A DNA stretch of 64,000 nucleotides from CAVQBJ01 sp963710725. GTDB lineage: Bacteria; Actinomycetota; Thermoleophilia; Solirubrobacterales; Solirubrobacteraceae. Positions 63,112-64,000 of the stretch are shown here, one piece after another. Numbering within the stretch: position 1 is the first letter of the stretch; the number at the start of each line of letters is the position of its first letter. Position numbers and translations under genes: made by a program. The stretch spans positions 1,488,001 through 1,552,000 of the forward strand of contig CAVQBJ010000008.1 in the NCBI GenBank assembly GCA_963710725.1, in the 5' to 3' direction. The notes under the pieces are model-generated. The model saw nothing but the letters and a program-made list of their open reading frames with translations. It ran no database searches and had not been told where the DNA came from.

Positions 63112-63216
63112 GCCGGCGGCGTCGTCCGATTCGCTGACGGCGACCGCGGGCGCCGACCGCGCTGACCGGCCTCGGCGGTAGCGTGTCGCCACGATGCAGC
63201 GCGCGGGGGCGATTCG

Positions 63217-63585
63217 GTGCTTGTCCTGACGATCGGCACCACGGTCGTCGGCTTCGCACTTGGCGCGTACGCGACGTACCGGCTCGCACCGCCTCTCGCG
63301 CGTATTCCAGGGTCGGTCACGATCGGGCTGATCGTCTGCGGACTCGTCGGCGCGGCCTGCGGACTGGCGGCGATGTACGGCTATCTCGCCATCTATGCGT
63401 TCGTGCACGAGCCGGCCATCAATGCCGGGCTGGCAAGCGCGACCGGCCAGTCCGTCTCCTCGTCGCCGGACGCCGACATCTTCGTGAACGCGGTCTACTC
63501 GATCGCGAGCGAGTCGGGCACGCTGCTCGCCCTCGCGGCCGTCGTGTTCCTGCTCGCCGCCCCGTACCGCCGGCCCGCTCGTTGA
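63217..63585 (+). CDS. Small membrane protein
   Basis: A 122-residue protein starting at GTG 63217, with three hydrophobic helices (about 2-20, 35-60 and 98-116). No family was recognised. It is followed after 1 nt by another small membrane protein, so they probably form an operon and perhaps a complex. Confidence 0.6.
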   Translation: MLVLTIGTTVVGFALGAYATYRLAPPLARIPGSVTIGLIVCGLVGAACGLAAMYGYLAIYAFVHEPAINAGLASATGQSVSSSPDADIFVNAVYSIASESGTLLALAAVVFLLAAPYRRPAR

Positions 63586-63586
63586 C

Positions 63587-63943
63587 ATGGGCTCCCTCGC
63601 CCTCGCGGTGATCATCACCCTGGCGGGCGCTGCAGCCGGCGCGATCGTGGCGTCGAGTATCGCTCGGCCCCTGACCGGCGACCGGCGTGAGCGGATCGCG
63701 CGAGGGGCCGTCACGATCCTCGGAGGTGCGGCCGGCGCGCAGATCGCCGCACAGACCTACAACGTCCTGCATCAACTGCAGATCGCCAACCAGCCCGTGT
63801 TCCACCTCGTGCGAAGGAGTGCTGACGCCCTCGCGCTCGTCGCTGCCTTCCGTGGGATCCTGCTCTACGGTGGCGCGCTCATCGCGCTCGCCGCGATCGT
63901 CGGGCTGATCGGGGCCCGACGCGCGAGCGACGCGGCCACCTGA
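63587..63943 (+). CDS. Small membrane protein
   Basis: A 118-residue protein beginning MGSLALAVIITLAGAAAGAI. Helices lie at about 2-24, 38-56 and 92-110, with a polar central stretch (LHQLQIANQPVFHLVRRS). No family was recognised. It directly follows the preceding membrane protein gene. Confidence 0.6.
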   Translation: MGSLALAVIITLAGAAAGAIVASSIARPLTGDRRERIARGAVTILGGAAGAQIAAQTYNVLHQLQIANQPVFHLVRRSADALALVAAFRGILLYGGALIALAAIVGLIGARRASDAAT

Positions 63944-64000
63944 GGGCCGGGCCCTCGGTCCATCAGGAGGTGGCGGCTGAGGAAGTCGATCTGATCCGCG
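63944..64000. other. Window end with a short hairpin
   Basis: GAGGGCC-G-GGCCCTC spans the end of the last gene (63943-63957) and could terminate it. The remaining bases are open on the minus strand and may be the 3' end of a convergent gene outside the window, but no product is assigned. Confidence 0.3.

Overview
This 64 kb window is a high-GC (about 70%) chromosomal segment. The gene content suggests an actinobacterium of the Thermoleophilia/Solirubrobacterales type. It combines alkB-rubredoxin alkane oxidation, many TetR regulators, an R2lox-type oxidase, DUF1269, RDD and DUF7144 proteins, and large secreted repeat proteins typical of soil actinobacteria. No phage, insertion sequence, CRISPR array or rRNA was seen. 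The lineage is an inference from gene content.

Layout. 0.2-5.3 kb: four TetR paralogues interleaved with two convergent secreted-protein genes, then tRNA-Ser(GGA) and a 57-residue membrane peptide. 5.9-27.3 kb: a surface/secretome island. It holds two giant paralogous IPT/TIG-repeat exoproteins (about 2415 and 2075 residues), a PD40-like exoprotein coupled to a heavily frameshifted secreted gene, a small exported protein and a YgjP-type metallopeptidase. 27.7-35.2 kb: a hydrocarbon/lipid catabolism block. A TetR gene diverges from alkB-rubredoxin, and a hydrolase-TetR-acyl-CoA dehydrogenase-acyl-CoA dehydrogenase cluster carries a near-palindromic operator, followed by another alpha/beta hydrolase. 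35.5-40.1 kb: tRNA-Ser(CGA), tadA, a secreted subtilase, a universal stress protein, a CpsB-like PHP phosphatase and a methyltransferase. 40.1-41.1 kb: a gene desert of G-rich and C-rich minisatellites around a 50-nt dyad element. 41.1-44.5 kb: TetR and R2lox oxidase with a clear promoter/operator, an SCP2-like ORF and small genes. 44.6-54.8 kb: membrane and signalling genes (DUF202, K+ channel, PAP2, RDD, histidine kinase, LuxR-type response regulator, two DUF1269 proteins, DUF2252, a secreted phosphoesterase). 54.8-63.1 kb: a second gene desert with two more copies of the 50-nt dyad element, then a 2611-residue secreted S53 (sedolisin) peptidase carrying about 20 Ig-like repeats. Two small membrane proteins end the window.

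The most interesting observations are four. First, a 50-nt dyad element occurs three times with a compensatory base change and lies beside GTNAC-box clusters. Second, two giant TIG proteins share a promoter-like motif of identical geometry. Third, the S53 protease has an arrayed Ig-like tail and a Shine-Dalgarno-sequestering hairpin. Fourth, single-base frameshifts recur in several otherwise intact genes, which looks more like sequence error than decay except at 14.0-17.2 kb, where at least eight shifts are packed together.
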